Source: Phytoseiulus persimilis
Lineage: Eukaryota; Arthropoda; Arachnida; Mesostigmata; Phytoseiidae
Direction: 5' to 3'
Length of the DNA stretch: 64,000 nt
Assembly: GCA_037576195.1 (NCBI GenBank)
Contig: CM075103.1
Coordinates: forward strand, 21,762,001-21,826,000
Position 1 is the first letter of the stretch, and every line of letters starts with the position of its first letter. A program made the translations under genes and the position numbers. Positions 29,801-44,700 of this stretch are shown in pieces. Under the pieces are notes generated by a model that did not search any database, was not told the DNA's origin, and saw only the letters and a list, made by a program, of their open reading frames with translations.

Positions 29801-32800
29801 CTTCTCAGTTACTTTCCGTGCTCAGATAAATGAACATTCATGACTGCATTCACACGGATTAAGTTATCTCCTCGTACTATTCCAACAAGAAGCCCAAGGT
29901 CAGGGAGGTTTCGTTCCTTGCTAGAAGCTTGGGAGTCGCGGAATCAGGCTGAAGTAGATCGGACATACCGGCGAGTCGCAGAATAACAGCGGCTGAGACG
30001 ACCTTCCGGAATCACCAGGTTTTCATGCGATGCTTGTGTCCCGGTGTGACACATGTCGGGGATGTGTTCCTGATCCCTCTTCGCTCAAGCGCATCTTCTA
30101 AGATCTGATTTTCCGCAGTTTCGATGAATCGACAGGGGATCAGTGCTCCCAACGAACTCGCCGCGTTCCCAGTTTGAGAGAAGCCGCCTCCGAGAGCTTA
30201 AGCTCGGAGTGCCGTATGCGCATCAGGGCTGTGAGGCAACGGTTTCATCGACAGAGCCCGCGCAACCACTCGCATATATTCTTTTGAGAGTAATCGGAGG
30301 GGTCTATCTTGAAGGCTCTGAAAGACCGGTTCGTCGAACATGCGGATTTAAGGTTCCGGGCTCCTATGTGGGAACGCGTCGATTTATTCCTGAATGCGAT
30401 CGAATCCTACCTACATCTGCTGTCACCCCGAAAGCCGCGTTGCGCGCGCACCAAACAAGCCGAGCTCCGTGCTGGCGGAGGAACTCCGGTTTTCCCGGAA
30501 CTCCGCGATTTCATCAGGCCTCGCGAGTCGCCACTGATTGCGGTTCCCGAAGCCTAACGACGTGAGCTCATAAATAGTGATGGGCGATCGATTCCAAGAC
30601 CGGATGATGGTCAATGCAATCCATCAAATCGACTCCCTGATGCAGGGGAACCAGACGGCCTGGAGCGCGGTATAACTCACCTCATTTGAGCTTCTTTGAG
30701 CTCGTGTAGGTCGACTCTTGAGATCGCCACGGTCAGACAACAGTACCGTGGCACCCGACGCGGCGGGAGGGAATCCCCCCTTATAGACTGTTAACTCCCG
30801 CGAAGTCAGCCTGGGAACCTCTTCCGTAGGGTTTCCTCCCTCAACCAGAGCCTGTGGTCAATCAGGAACAGATTCGTCTCAGAGCATCATTCCTAGCTCA
30901 TCGCTGACGTCCGAATATCTCACTCCGCTCCGATGCGGCAGTGAATCAATTGTGATACCGTATCACTTTCGTCAGCTCCCTCGTTCACTCGCCTACGGAG
31001 CTACGTTCGTGTATTCCGAGGACCACAGTAATGAGATCGGCTGCCGCGACGAAGCCGAATCCTGCGGATCTTCGATGACTTTGGAGAACCTTTGCCAAAC
31101 GGTCGATAGGACACCACCTCTCCTCTCTCGTTTGGAAGTTCTAGTTCAGGAGCAGAGCAACCAATCAGCGATCCAGCCGCTCACCATGAAAACGAGCGAG
31201 TAACAAGTTTTTTTACAAGCTTACCAAACAACCCGATATGTTATAAGTCATGAAGCTCTTCTGGAAGCTTCTCGGACATGCGAACTAGTGACGAGAGATT
31301 CCTGGGGTTCCGTCGATAGAGACAATTTTCACTGCAAAGCATAAAATGTGTCGAGTTTCAGACACCAGAGTCGCTTACGGCAACGGCCGGTGGGCAGGGG
31401 TGAATGCTCTTCGAGCAGGGGATGGACGGACTCGAAATCATGTATTCAAGCGCACATGGAGCGACTCCGGGGCCCCGGTCCAATTCTGGGAGAATGGCAC
31501 GTGGATATCGATTGTGTGGTTTTGAAGCATGGCAGTGGTACTTTCACTTCCTCCATCGATGGTCACAAATCCGCGACTGTCCCCCCACGCGAGACTTCTA
31601 GATTCCCGGAGAAAATTGCGGCGACGGCGGAATCAACTGGTCCACTTATGATTGCCTTTCGACGTTCCACACTTTGGGCGGCCGAAGTATACCTGAAGTC
31701 GTACACGAACTCTGTCGTCCCCACGCTGTTCCATGAGTATACGGAGACCCGATCTTGCGCTCGAAGACTGCTCAAAAAGCGTCAGTGTCGGAGACGCCAT
31801 ATTTTACTGCGATAACGGAAGCCCAAATGTTGTTCCCAGCTCAAAATAGGCTTGGTTAAAGCGAATCATCGCGGCAGGCTTCATGAATGATTCGTTTTTA
31901 AAACAGAGAAACAATCTTTGTCGCGACCCAACTGTCACCACCTCGAATCAAGCACTCACGGTTACCTCCCTCCAGCCCGATCGCCGCGAGCCCGAATACC
32001 ACGAACCAGATTGCCCCGAGCTCGATTCCGTCAGCCCAATTGCCACGAGCCAGAATGAGGCTCCGCCCAGCCGAGTGCGCATGAACCCGTCGAAGCTTCT
32101 ATGAACGCGCTCTTCTCCGGTCAGAAGCAGGACCTTGTTGTTGAGAAGAACGAATTCATCATCAGCATCGGAGCAATGTTGGCCCTGCCGTCTCTTGTTG
32201 TGCTCCTTTTCAGTGCGAACTAAGCTTGAGAGTCATTCGCGTGACAATAGCCCAACTACCTGGGTTACGTTGATGAACGCGTTAGAGTTCTACTTCTCCA
32301 CTGAAGTTGTCGGATATGTTTCTGGTTTGTCGAGGACTTCGTTGGCAGCAGAGCACATCTTCGAGAGTTCCGCCATCTCGGAGGTGGCACGCAGACATGA
32401 GCACTGCTCATGACCCTGACGCGTCGCCTAGTTTGATTGTCAATTACTCATTTTCTCTCGCTCTGTGGGACTCTCTCAGGTGACTCGAATAATGACTGAG
32501 TCCTGATAGCGAAAAAGGAGACGTCTGCTCAGTCTCCTCGAACCGTACAGGTCATGGATTCGGTGTGAAAACTCTCCTCCAATCTGGCAACTGCGGTGCC
32601 AATTTCATCGGTTTTCATGAAGACAATCACTGATCCTTCATGCAAACATAATAGCTATCGAAGCAATGAGTTCAATTAGTCCCTCCCCCGATGCGCTCTC
32701 TAGGTATGAAGGCTCGAGCTCGGTTACAATTGCTCAGGGGGGCGAGGCCATGGGGGTACTCTCCGAACGCTTCTCCTTTCAGAAAGGGAATAGCGACTCA

Positions 32801-35708
32801 TGCTTTGAACGAGGCCAAGATGATGTAACCGGGCAACTCCGAGCGCATGCAACATCGCGAGCACAGAAGCTTCACCCAGTCTGCGCGCTCCCCGCTGGGC
32901 GGAGTCTTATTCGGGCTCGCGATGTCGCGCCTGCGGTATTAGGGCTCGCGTTTTTCGGGCTCGAGGGGAGTCCCCGCACGCGTTGGGGGGTGAGTGGCCA
33001 GTGCCATCACAGACAGTGATCCCCCAATCTTCTGACGAGAAAACGTCGCTCCCTGTTGCTTCGCTGCTATTACTGGGTCCTTCATGCGAAGAAATTTGAG
33101 GCTCCGGTTCGTCCTGGAAATTGGCTCGTGAAGAACCGGAAAGGGTTTTTTCGAAAGGGTCGCTTTACGGGAGAAGCCCTCTCTCAATTTCGGTATTCAC
33201 TCGAGTTACTTGAGATCGAGTCCGAGACCAATGTGGGCACCCCCTCGCGCAGCTCGGAAATTAGCATTGATAACCGTTTCTCTCGGTCATCTGATTCACG
33301 AAGCTAAGCTGCCTAAACATAAGATCACTGATCAAACAACGAGGCTGTTGCCCGGACAGTGGGGAGCGGTTGATATCGTGCTAGAGATCTCAGAGTTTCG
33401 GTGAGAAATTTAGCACTCTCGTCCCACATTAGAACGACGCGTTTGAAAACCTTAAGTAGTGCTCAGGCAAAGCGGGGAGCTCGACGCTTGGGGCGACCGA
33501 AGAATATTTCAACGAATTGCTCCCGACTCCGCCCATTAGAGATCAGAAGAAAAACCATGACCGGTACGCAACTCTCCTCCGAGGGCAACACAGCCCGGGA
33601 CCCTCCACAGCATCGCTCAATGGCTGAGAACGTCGTTTGAGATTCCCGAATTCGATAGAAGGGAATTCGTATCTTATTTTCCACGAACCTTTCTCGATTT
33701 GATAGATGTCAGAACCATTAACGAGGAACTGGAGATCTCCCTCTTGAATGTTTTCAAGGGGAGGTTTGGGCCGGGAATGCGCGCGCGGCAGGAGCCAAAA
33801 ATAAAATCTGCGGTCCTGTTCTCGCTTTCTTCTGACCTGCGGCTGAAAACTGACTACACTTCTGCACCGCGAACTAGCAGCGTCTTCCCTTTACTGCTCT
33901 GGGACACTGAGCGATTTCACGCGATCCCGGAGGAGAATATGGTCGAACTCAATGCCCGGTACGGGAGCACGCGGCAAAGCGAACGCTGTGCTCGCTTGCG
34001 AGTCAGTCGAGGCCCAAATAAGGCGATCGGGGAATGTCGTTAGTGACCGAGTGGATTTATGAGTTGATCTCGAATCCGCAGTTCTGCTGTGATGCCGTGC
34101 AGTTTGCAGCAAGCGGCAGTATGAATCACTACCAAGCCAGAGTTTCTTTCCGACCGCTCTGTGAGATCGTACCTCGTTGCCTCCAATAGAGGCGCATTTG
34201 AACTGTACCTCATGCACTCCTATTGCTGTCACGAGTTTCGTCCTTTTCCTGACCTAATCTCAAACCCCTTCCCAGTTCATGATTGTCGACCCGAGAGAGC
34301 CAAGATAGGCCACTCACAGGCCGGACCAGCCGCATAGGCCACTCCATATTCGTGTTCACAAACTACTATCTCTCCCACAGAGTCAACGACGGAGCACTTG
34401 TGCCCAAGGCCGTGTCGTATCTTGAGCCGAATTCGATCGCTTCTAATCCTCTAATGGCGAAGTCTGATCAACTGGACGAGGGCGACCGAGACGGCGAGCC
34501 ATGATATCCAATGTGGACCCGGAAGACTCCTCGTGGCGGCGGCGAATAGTCATCGTCCGGGAAAAATCACGAGCACGTGATCTGTCTTCATTTGATCACA
34601 ACAATGTCTAGTGCAGCTACCGCAACAACTACGACTGGTGTTGTGGCCGACGCTGTTTTCGCTCCCACGTATGAAGTACATTGGAGGGACGAGAGGAGAA
34701 GCAAGGACGGTAATAAATATCGTGCGACATTATAATGCGATGCAAGCCCGAGATGACAAGCCCATATTTCATGGACGAGCGAATCTACCAAGAACGAAAC
34801 CCAACGCTTGGAAATCGTCTCGCGTTGTAATATATAGCTTAGAGTGGGAAAGGGTTCGAGGGGCGGTCTGGGCACGAATCGGGGCGCGAGGGTTCTAGGG
34901 AGCAAAATATTAAGAGTTCCTTTCTTTGTGAGTTCTTCGCCCAACCCCCCCCCCCCCCTCTCTTCCCGTTCCTGTCCACTGGAGGATCGGCGGGAAGCGG
35001 ACGGGCGGACTAGCCGGCCGGCCGGTCCGTCGAGCAGGCGACTGACTTACATAAATAAATAAGATGAAGTGCTGCCTTTTGAGGATGGTGTTGGCGATGG
35101 GGCTGTTCGTGGTGCGGCCGCCAATGTCGTCGCCACCACCACCAGTGGCGGCGATTGTGGACTCTCGGACGTCATCCGTCCGATCCATCAGACGTAATGA
35201 TGACACGCCGAGAGGTTTTTGGGGAGACGAGAAACGCGACCTCGATCATGGGGTTCTGTGTTCTGAATCATGATCGTAGAGTTTTCTGATGCTCTGTTCT
35301 CCATCGCCATCACTGGACCTCTCCGATTATTCTATACGGGTCTGTCCTCAACAAGGTACGATTCGTGTCGGAGAGAACGGGGTGAAACAGCTCCGTGCCA
35401 CGACTGTGACCCTGGCGCATTCATCGAACACTGGAACGCGATTATGCTTGTGAAGTTCTGGCGCCCGTGTCGCGCGAACCTGATGCGAGGCTCGAGTTTA
35501 GAGGATCTGATAAGCAGCGACGGAAAACTGAACCGGCTCAGATCGAGGTTTCACGAGGGATTCGCTGAACTTCAACCATGACAGGTCCTACACGACCGAA
35601 CACCTCGAGCCGCGAAATATTTGAGGGATTCTGGAGGAGGAATTTCGCGGCAGCGGTGTTATATGGAAATCAATGCGCGCATCTCAAGTAAATGATGAGC
35701 ACTTATGA
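26868..35708. other. about 8.8 kb without a supportable gene
   Basis: Frames are short and overlap on both strands. Points of note: a small CAT/ATT repeat near 27427-27448; a 14-base C run at 34945-34958; and a Met with a hydrophobic start at 35064 (MKCCLLRMVLAMGLFVV), which could be the first exon of a secreted protein but has no following domain. This may be intergenic or intronic sequence of a gene whose exons I could not identify. Confidence 0.35.
34945..34958 (+). repeat. C14 homopolymer
   Basis: Fourteen consecutive C, followed by a CT-rich stretch. Confidence 0.8.
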
Positions 35709-35772
35709 TACCAGGGGTGTAAATATGGCGCGGTCGAAACAAAACGGCGGTTTCATATTTACACCCCTGGTA
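35709..35772. repeat. perfect 19-base inverted repeat, 26-base loop
   Basis: TACCAGGGGTGTAAATATG at 35709-35727 and its exact complement at 35754-35772. The inner CAGGGGTGTAAA is like hAT terminal repeats, but no 8-base duplication flanks it. It may be a collapsed MITE remnant or a structured element. Confidence 0.7.
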
Positions 35773-38700
35773 GCTCGGTGCATCGTTCGCGAATCGAGTT
35801 TCGGCGGCGCCCATTCCTCGATTCATCTGACATGTGCACCAGGATGGTATCTCATATTCTGGGAACTAAACATTTATGTTTGTCGAGCTGTTTTTCAAAA
35901 ATATATAAAGATTCGCCGACCCCGGGAGACGAGCCCAGGGTGAAACCAAGCGACCCGCATATCATACTGACAATAATCAGTCATCACTAAAGCTTGGAAG
36001 TTCAGGCATTTTTCATTGATCATCATCCATGAATTCATGGATTCATGCGATGAATGATGAATAGATTGATACATTATGTCCCATTGCCAAGAGAACTGAT
36101 GAATAGAGCCTGTGAGTTCAGACATTCATCGTTCCATACCTCTCATCTATCACTCACCGCATAGGCAAATGGATAAATGAGTCCCGCATGGCTGAGTTTT
36201 TCAGTTCTCATGGCAATTCATCGGCAGAATTCATCAATCTATCCATTTATCAACCCATGAATCCATGGTTGATCTAATTTAGATTGCGATTCATGGATAG
36301 AAACACAATTTGACCGCACATTTCTCTCATGAAAACCGGACAGGACATGAGTGCCGAAACCGGACATCAAACCGGAAATTTCCAGATCCACCAATTTATA
36401 TGACTGGGAGGGGCTCAAGCCTCGATATGTTTTCGTCATCTCATGCAGCATTGATGAGTCTCAAGTACTAGGATGAGAAGTCAGAGTGAACTTCACTCTC
36501 TCTTCAATTATATCCAACATCTGTTCCCCTGAGCACCGGGTTCCGTAATCGAGATATTTCCCAAATTCGAGTCTCTGAAGGGTCTTCGCTCGGAGTATTT
36601 CTCGAAAAGAGTCATTCGATCATGGAGGAGCGTATTTTTCAGTTTTTTCTCCGCTTGAAATAAGTCCTTGCGTGGGAAACTCACGTTTTGAGTCCGCCAC
36701 GGGGGATGCTCGCTCTGCTCTCGCGTTGGTTGGCGCGGACAACTTTCTTCTCAGTGTAAGTAGAAACAGCGGTCTGCGAAGACGGCGCTCAACCGTCCGC
36801 GAGCGTGTTGCGTTCTCACATGGTAAATGCTCTCTAGAGCCGGGGATTTTCTCCCGGAAGGGCTCTTAATCGAACTGGCTTCCCTTCGATCCTTCAGTGA
36901 TGGAAAGTTATCTTCTTGGATCTCGAACTTTGGCCCTTTTCTTCCAAAGTCTCAGAATCCGGACATTTACCCCTGAAATTCCGAAATAGGACTAACCGGA
37001 CGGACGACGACATGTGCGGTCATATGGCGTCTCTATACATGGATAATGCTTCAACTTCCAGGTTCTGCTGATCAACTCAGCTATCAAAGACTCGTCAATT
37101 TATATCTCCATATGGATTGATGGGAAGTGTAGAAGGCCTGAATTTCCAAGTTTTAATCATCAACGGAGCCCGTGTTTTCTAGTGTGATACATCAATCAAC
37201 TCATCAATCCTTTGCGAGGAGACGAGAAAACTGATGAATGATGTTCGAAAGCACGGTGTCCAGTCTCCACTGTCCTTTGGGATTTCCAGTGGAAGTTTCC
37301 TAGGCGTCATCCAAAGATCGCAAATCAGTAGACCGGGCAGTGCTGTCTTTATACTCATCGAGAACAGATTCTCACACGAAATCCAATTGAGGACGAACCT
37401 ACAGATATGTACGAAAGAAGTAGATTCAGAAGTTCGGGCGCTGTGCCATAAATGCTCATGTTCGCCGTTTCCGGCCATATCATCCATGTTCGTATTTTCT
37501 GTGCGTCGGAATTTCTGTCATGAGTCCCCCGTGTGGGATCCGAGAAGCGGTATGTACGCGGGGAGAAGTTCGCTTGAGTATTGAGAATTGTGGCCATTAT
37601 GCTGAACAATCTCTCGAGATCCTATTCTAAAAATGGTTTCAATGCGCCTCGCTCTCTTTGAAAGTGAGCTTTTTCCGGTACCTGTAGCTGACCGACTTCC
37701 CTAACCTGATCAGAGCTGGAAAACGTTTTTGTTGGAGGGGCGATGAAAATCCAAGGATGAAGCAGCGCATTCACGGCCGGAGCCTTTGACCATTGAAGCA
37801 CCAATCACAATGAGTGAAGGTGGTTCGATCGATAGTCGCATTAAGTCTCCGCCACGGAGGGTCTCCAACGGGTGCCTGAGGGTTCGAGATCGGGTTTCCC
37901 TTCCGAGAGTTCAGGGAACCCGCTCGGCGTTTTAGGGCTTCTTTTGAGGAATTTCCGGCTGCAGAGCTCGCAGGTTGAGATAATCCCGAGGAATCGCAGA
38001 GAAAACACTCCGGCGTTCTCGAAACTCTCGTTGATCTATTGGGAACCTTTGGGAAAAAAACTCCACTTTAAAATATTGCGAATCATGCGTCCCCTTGAGC
38101 TTCCAGTAGTCTGTGTCCTCGAAGAACGGGTCAGTATTTCCTCGGTCGCGGGGAGAGAGCTTCGTATCTCCCCCGTCACTGAATTTCCAAAGGGAAATTC
38201 TGCCGCATCACACTTCCCGATCAGAACGGTCGTGTCTCTCCGCGTCCAAAGCGCGAGTACGGACTCGCGAAAAGAGTTCATTCCGAGTTTTTGTCTCCTC
38301 GTCGAGGGCCCGCACGTCTTCGTTGTTCGCGTCTCGTAAAGGAGGAGGAAAGGCATGGGAACGCGACGGAAAGAAGAAATGCGGCCTTTCATTCGGGGAG
38401 TCTGCTTGTTGAATTCGTCTCGCCTGTGCGTGAGGAGATATCAATTTCCACCGCAGATTTTGTCGACCGGCTCGGCCTGCCGGCTGGTCGACTGGGTTGT
38501 GGACAAAGGCCCGCGGTTGCCTTGTAATGGAAACCGCCTCGGTGTGGCGTCGCTCGCTTCGCCGTAGGCTTCTTGTTGCCAACCGTCCTCCCCTCTCGAT
38601 CGCCGAGGGTACGATCAGACGGCAGCGGCTGAGGTTAATGGTGACGGTCGGAAATTTCTCGTGATCTTGGCAGCGGATCGAGTAGCAGAATCGACGACGA

Positions 38701-41700
38701 ACGTCATCATCGTCAGTTTTTAGAGTTGAAGGGTGCCGGCGGAAGAGCGCCGAGAGGAATCAAAATATGTCCTCGGTTGTTATCCGGCCGGAAGGCTGCT
38801 TCCGAAAGTCCATTTCGTGCCGACTTTCTTTCGGATCCCTGAAGTGGAAGCGGGAGATGTTCGTTTTCAAGGTATGATCGCCTTCGAGACTCCTCCATGA
38901 GATAGACAGCGAGGTCGGATGTGAGGTCTCTCAATCGTTCGGAGCAATAGACGAATCAGACTAGGTCCGGAGAGCAACTTTTGAATTCGATCCCCTTGTG
39001 ATCAACCTCCCCACGTTCCGGATCTCGTATGGAAGTCCCGGATTCAATGCATACGAGCTCGGAGCATACGAGTCCGGCATCGGCGATGGCGCTGTCCAGA
39101 AACCCGAACCAGCCACGGAACGATGAAAATTCATATGTACTTGGCGGAAGCGCAGAGTTGAGTGCAGATCGCGAGATGATCTACATTTCCACGAAAATAG
39201 ACACGCTCGCGATCTAGCGGGTTTTCCAACTACCAAGGTGTGATGAATTGATCTTCAGGTTCAGATCACAAACTCCAGTCTTGTGCGGTCCCTGAGATTC
39301 GCGGATAGTCGTTCGATGTGCGATTCTGTTCTCAGGCGAGTTTCCAGGTCAAGGAGCTATTCATCCATGAGCATAGATCCATCTCCCATCGCTCCTCCTT
39401 CGGGAGCTCTGCTGAACTTGCACATCTCTTCTCCGAAGGTTTTCAAGATGGCACTCCCAGTCCAATGTGACGACTGGTGGTTCCACCTCGGAGTTCAGCT
39501 CCCCTCTCCCCAGAGTTCCCATGTCCGTAACCTCAAAATGAGCTCAGTTCGTCGATTGGATACACGCCCCGGAGAGCTGGCGGATGCGAAATAGGAGTTC
39601 CGTCCATAACCGTGTCTGCATTGTCGGGGATTAATGATTCAGTTTATCCCAGACACGACAAAGTAGCCCAGAGGGGGCTCGGAGGCTACGAATTCGGACT
39701 CGCACCTCACTCGCTCGAGGGGCCGCAACGCCGAGGACAGACGGAATCGAAGTTCTGTAAATCTCCTTGACTGCAGGAGAAGTTCAACTCGCCTCAGGAA
39801 CAAGATCACGTCTCCAAGGTAGACTCACTTTCCCTTAACATCGCCGTTGAAATTTGATGATGAGTTAAGGTCAGTGATGATTTGAAGGCTCCAATGAGTC
39901 AACGAAAACTAAGCGCCATGCCGCTCATGATTATTGGGAGAGACGAAGCGAAAAAAACAGACTTTGAAGCGGTGGTCAAGGCTCATCGAAGTGGCGCCGT
40001 CAGCCTTCTCTTCGTGATGCTGACCGTCGTTGTTGCTGCTAACGTCGTCACTACCACGATTTTCGACGCGTTGTGCCGTCTGAGTCGCAAAAATTTGCTG
40101 GTTACTAGCTGGGCTCAGCTGAGTTCTGGCTCATCGAGTGCAGTTCTGATCATCGCGGGATCGTGATGTCAAAATGATGATATCGAATGGACATGACCTT
40201 GTTTGCAACTTCATTTCTGCCAGTTTGCCCCGGAGCTGGAAGCTTCATTGAAGCCGATTTTTGCTAATGCTCTTCGAGAATGATCTAGTTTCGAAAGTCC
40301 GTCTCGTTTGGATAAGCCGAACAAATGATTCCAGCGTTTGGGCGACAAATTCGTAAATCGCCACTGCAAAAGAGGAGACCGGGAGAGTGACTCCGGGCAA
40401 GGCTCAGAATCAACGAGTGTTGTGAAACCTCTGCAGATTCAAAGACAATACTGGGCTCGATTCGATGTGGAGCTGTTCGCGATTCGTATTTTCTGCTACC
40501 CGTCGGACGGTCGCTGGCTAGCCTCCCTGAAATCCTGATTGGTTCCTTTCCTGGATGGATATTCATTGAAGATTTTTGCGATCATAATATATCAATGATA
40601 GCATGATTACCCCAGCAGAGGCGAGATGATTCAGCTGTTCGATGCGATCCCTCGGTCCCTCCATCGATGGCTGGAAAGGTCACTCGTTTCCTTGTCCACC
40701 AGCATCCCATTGATGCGGAGAATAGTCTTGTAGGTGTTGTCTCTCTGAGGCCGCGTCGCTCCTGGATAATGCAGTCTGCATTCGCAAGTTGTACACATTC
40801 CAGGATCACGAGTTCGAGAGTCTCTCCCTCCCTGCCGCGTTCGAGGCTCGTGGCGTCGATGTTTCTGCTGCTCCTCAAGTACAACTGCCAAGTACAGCCA
40901 TCTGCAGAAGGCGACTTTCTCTCGAGTTTTCATCAATGCGTTCGAAATTACCTCTCACGTTCCGACTCCTCCGAGTCCACTCATCCGAGTCGACGCTCGA
41001 CTGTCTTTTCCGCGGCCATCCATGGCTCAGTTCGAGCTTGATGGTTTCGTCTACATATTCCTCGTCTACACTCAATATAAGCCGAGCAACATCACTCACG
41101 TTCTCCCTAAAATCGTCGCATCCTGATCTATCCATCAACTCCGAGTTTCTGTTCCGTCAGATCAACGATCGACTCTCGATGAATGTCCCTCGATACCAAT
41201 TCATTGGTTCACGGGCGAGACCACTGAATGTCGCTTCATTCTTGAAATCGCGAGTTTCCTCAGAGATCTAAGCGGGAATCATGACGCGTTTGGCATTCGG
41301 TTAAGAGAGAGTGTACTGTTCCCCGCACCTGTGGCGAGAGGCGTTCCCAGCGCCGAGGGATGCCTCACCATATGGGGCGTTCATCGGGAAAATTGTGTCA
41401 GCGACGTCTCCCAAGGCCGCTTCCGGACGGCGGGATTGATTTAAGTCTTCCTCTGGAGGAGACATATTTCCAAGAGCCCGCGACGAGAACAGCGGGGGAA
41501 AGCCGCCCATTTTATTGGTTTTGCTGGTGCCACATTGTTCCTGAGAGAAGCACACCTCCTCATAAACAGGATGCCCCATTGTGAGTTGAAGGAGACACGG
41601 GCATACTATTGCAACACAGAAATACATGGGAAACCGGTCATGATGGAGTTAGGGGAGACACGATTCGTTCAGCTCAAAACCAGCAGCATGCGCTTCGAGC

Positions 41701-44700
41701 GCCTTCCCACTTGGCCACCCTGGTCTTCATCCCCGCATATTGAGCAGAAGACAGTATGAAAGCCTCTTCCCGAGCAACTAGAGTGATTCCGGCGAATACA
41801 GGATGGATCAGAGCCGAGCGAGCAGTTTCGCCGACACGTACATTCTTCTGTGAAGGTTTTGAGCGTGAACTTTGTACATCGTAGTTCTCAATCTCACGAG
41901 AGATATTCGTGCCCCCGAAGCATTGAGCGACAGCTTTTCGCTCCCTCGGAGGAGCGATCGCGTGGTGACGGCTCGCTATGATTCATCCTGACCTCAACGA
42001 TCTCGAGCACTAGCGGAGTCGTTAGTTCATCAAATATTTGGAATGGTTCAAGAACCAAACCGGCACCGATATCAAAGCATCATTAACTGATGGTGGGAGG
42101 GAATTTCGGGTTCCCAATTGTTCCGAATCAAACTCAGGACAGTTACCACCCCAAAAGTTTTGTCTCTGTTGAAATCAGTTTCAAAAACTTACGCAGACTG
42201 ACACGCGGGAAACGGGGACAGCTCGAACCTCCGCGGGGAAGCTGAGCGTGCAGTCATCGTTCCGTCCTGTCTCGGAGAAAGATAAATTAGTGCGGGAGAA
42301 AGCTGTTCCCAGTGTTCTGAACCCGATGAAAACGTGCTGCTTGCTCATAGTTTTCGCAAAAGCTCGGAAAAGTTCCCGGAGAAACGAGCAGGTCCACCAT
42401 CCGGCGATCGCCGCATCGCTCGGGGGTTCGAAAGAGCGGGTGTCCCGAAGAAATACGCCGATTCGCAGCGAGAACTCGTCCGGGACGAGAATATCGTCAG
42501 GAACAGTTCAGCGATCAGCTTCCCGAACCCAGGCGCGCTGCCGCCCCCGCAGACGGCGCTCGCCATGGTGGCTCGGGAGGGGACGAGAGGCGTTTTTCAT
42601 TCGCGGGAATCAATGCTGTCGACTTCGATTGAGATTGAGCCGGTCGAGAGCGATCGCTGGCGAAATGAAAAAGGAGCTCCCATGAGTTCAGTGGTTCAAG
42701 CCTGCCGAAGGACACCGGCTCCGAACTCCAGCGATAGTTATGTGAGGGTAAGGGACGGAGCCACTCTCGAAGGCGCTCCTAGCAATAAATCAAGAGCCCC
42801 GGCGCGTTCGTTATCCGCCATGGGTTGATCACGCGCCCAAAATAGAGGAACATCACATAATTTAATCACCTCTGGGTCGTTCGGCGCACAAACAGCATCT
42901 AAAAAACTCGTGTTGTTCGTTGGCTCCAACGTTGGGCGTCCTGCCCTCATTAACGGAGCTCGAGCTCCTGGCCATCATAGAACGGGCGTCAGCTCAGCGA
43001 CTATTTCAGTTCTTGGAAAACTTATTTACTTCGAGCAGACGGATTGAGACACGTAAGGAAGAGGACGTGTTACCGCTGTCCGCATTCACAGCTCGTGGCC
43101 AGCGGCGTTTCGCGTTCTGCTGCGTTCCGTTTCGCGGCTCACGCAGAATGTTTTTTTTTTCGAGCCGCGTAAAATCCGAGGAGGGGAACCAGAGGGGCGA
43201 CACCGTTCCTCTGATCTCCTCACGGGGACCTCATCGACTTCTCATGGAGTCTCCTCCGGAGAGAACCCCGAGGGCAGGCGCCCAGATACCGACGCGGCAG
43301 GTCGTCAGTTCTGCCAAGACGACAACAATGGCTACATTGGGAGGAATAGGACACGAATAGGTGCTCTCTGGTTCGCGGAAAGCAGAAGAAGAGGGACTTG
43401 AGATAAGCGCTCGGAATCTGAAAACGACTGAATGATTCTTCGATGAGGCGCTGTTGAGATAAGGCGGCCACGAATCGACTTCCGATGATTGGAAACCAAT
43501 CGCGACTCCGCAAGACTTTCCGTCAGTGAGGGAACTCTCTTGTTCCCAATTATGTTGTAGCGAGTTTCCGGAAGGCGAATCAAGTTTCGATACAACGATC
43601 CGCCGATGCTTCGGAGCTCGATACGATTCCCGTCGGCTGCCGTTGACCAGGGTACCGAGCCCCGTGCCGAGCTCGGTGATGGAGAACTTGGTAAAGTTGA
43701 CACAGATCATGATCGGCCCATTGAGTTCCTGTATCTCCGTGGGTGCTTGACAGGGATCAATATTCATCTTCAAACACCGGCGGGTTAACTACCTCTTCCC
43801 TACCTCCCACAGAGCGGTTGTCTGTCGAGATCGGAAAACTCAGGAGAGGAAGTTCAAGATGTAGTTCGAGGCGGAGAGTCCAAACACCGGGCTCCGGAGA
43901 ACGCGGAGAGCGCTTCGGTCATCCTCAAAGATGGAACACAGTGTTTCTTCTTGGTGCTCCGAGCACGTTGGATGTGAGTTTAATGCTCGCTCCTTCACTG
44001 AGATGACGGGTGCGAGCGGGATCCGGAACAGTGATGAATGCATGCATTTCCGTGAAGTTGACAAGGTGACAAAGCGGCCGAGTGCATCTACTCCGGCACA
44101 TCTTCCAATCTTGTTGCGACTGGATAGACAAGAGAAAACAAAACTCTCACCCGTTCTCGTTTCCGGCCGAAAATTTCCCCCTGCTTTCGGAGCCCCCTCC
44201 ACTCGAGTCAAAATACCGGAAATATTCGACCTGAGAGTCGGTTGCTCGTAACGAACATTCCAAGAAACCCGTCCGGGCGCCCCCGTGGTGCTTAGCCGCC
44301 GCCGCCTCAGTCAACTCGTCTCCGATGTCCCTCGCGAACTTTATCCACGATAACGGGATTAGTTGGAAGGCAAACAGCGCAAGAGAATCTCCTCGTGTGG
44401 TCGCCGTTCCTCTTCTTCTGTTCCCTCCTGGGTAATTGGATTCGTCTATCAACGTGTTACGAGCGATGCGATAAGCCCAGATATGCCGGCTCGGCCGCGA
44501 TTCAAATTAAAAATGTGAGCCTTCCACATCCTTATCGATGTTCCTTCCTAAACACTCCGCTCACAATACGGAATTAACTCGCTACCGAGAGATCAAGTCT
44601 GGAAGGCGTTCCAACTATGCACCACATCCACGACCGTTTCCACGAAAATGAGAGCCCCAAAGAGGAATCCCGGCGCTGATGGAACGGATGATTTTTTGAG

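Noticed and set aside
31348..31815. 155-codon plus-strand frame, and an overlapping protein-like frame ending in a Trp-rich segment
   Set aside because: Neither frame gives a consistent exon model or a known domain.
40582..41138. Minus-strand stretches that look protein-like in changing frames
   Set aside because: No splice sites join them convincingly and no family is recognised; a degenerate gene is possible but not supportable.
41301..41627. 108-codon minus-strand frame with a hydrophobic start, possible secreted peptide
   Set aside because: The Cys pattern is sparse, there is no TATA or poly(A) support, and similar frames occur by chance in this region.
43231..44211. Two minus-strand frames (180 and 123 codons) with vaguely similar segments
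   Set aside because: The similarity is weak and no domain is visible.
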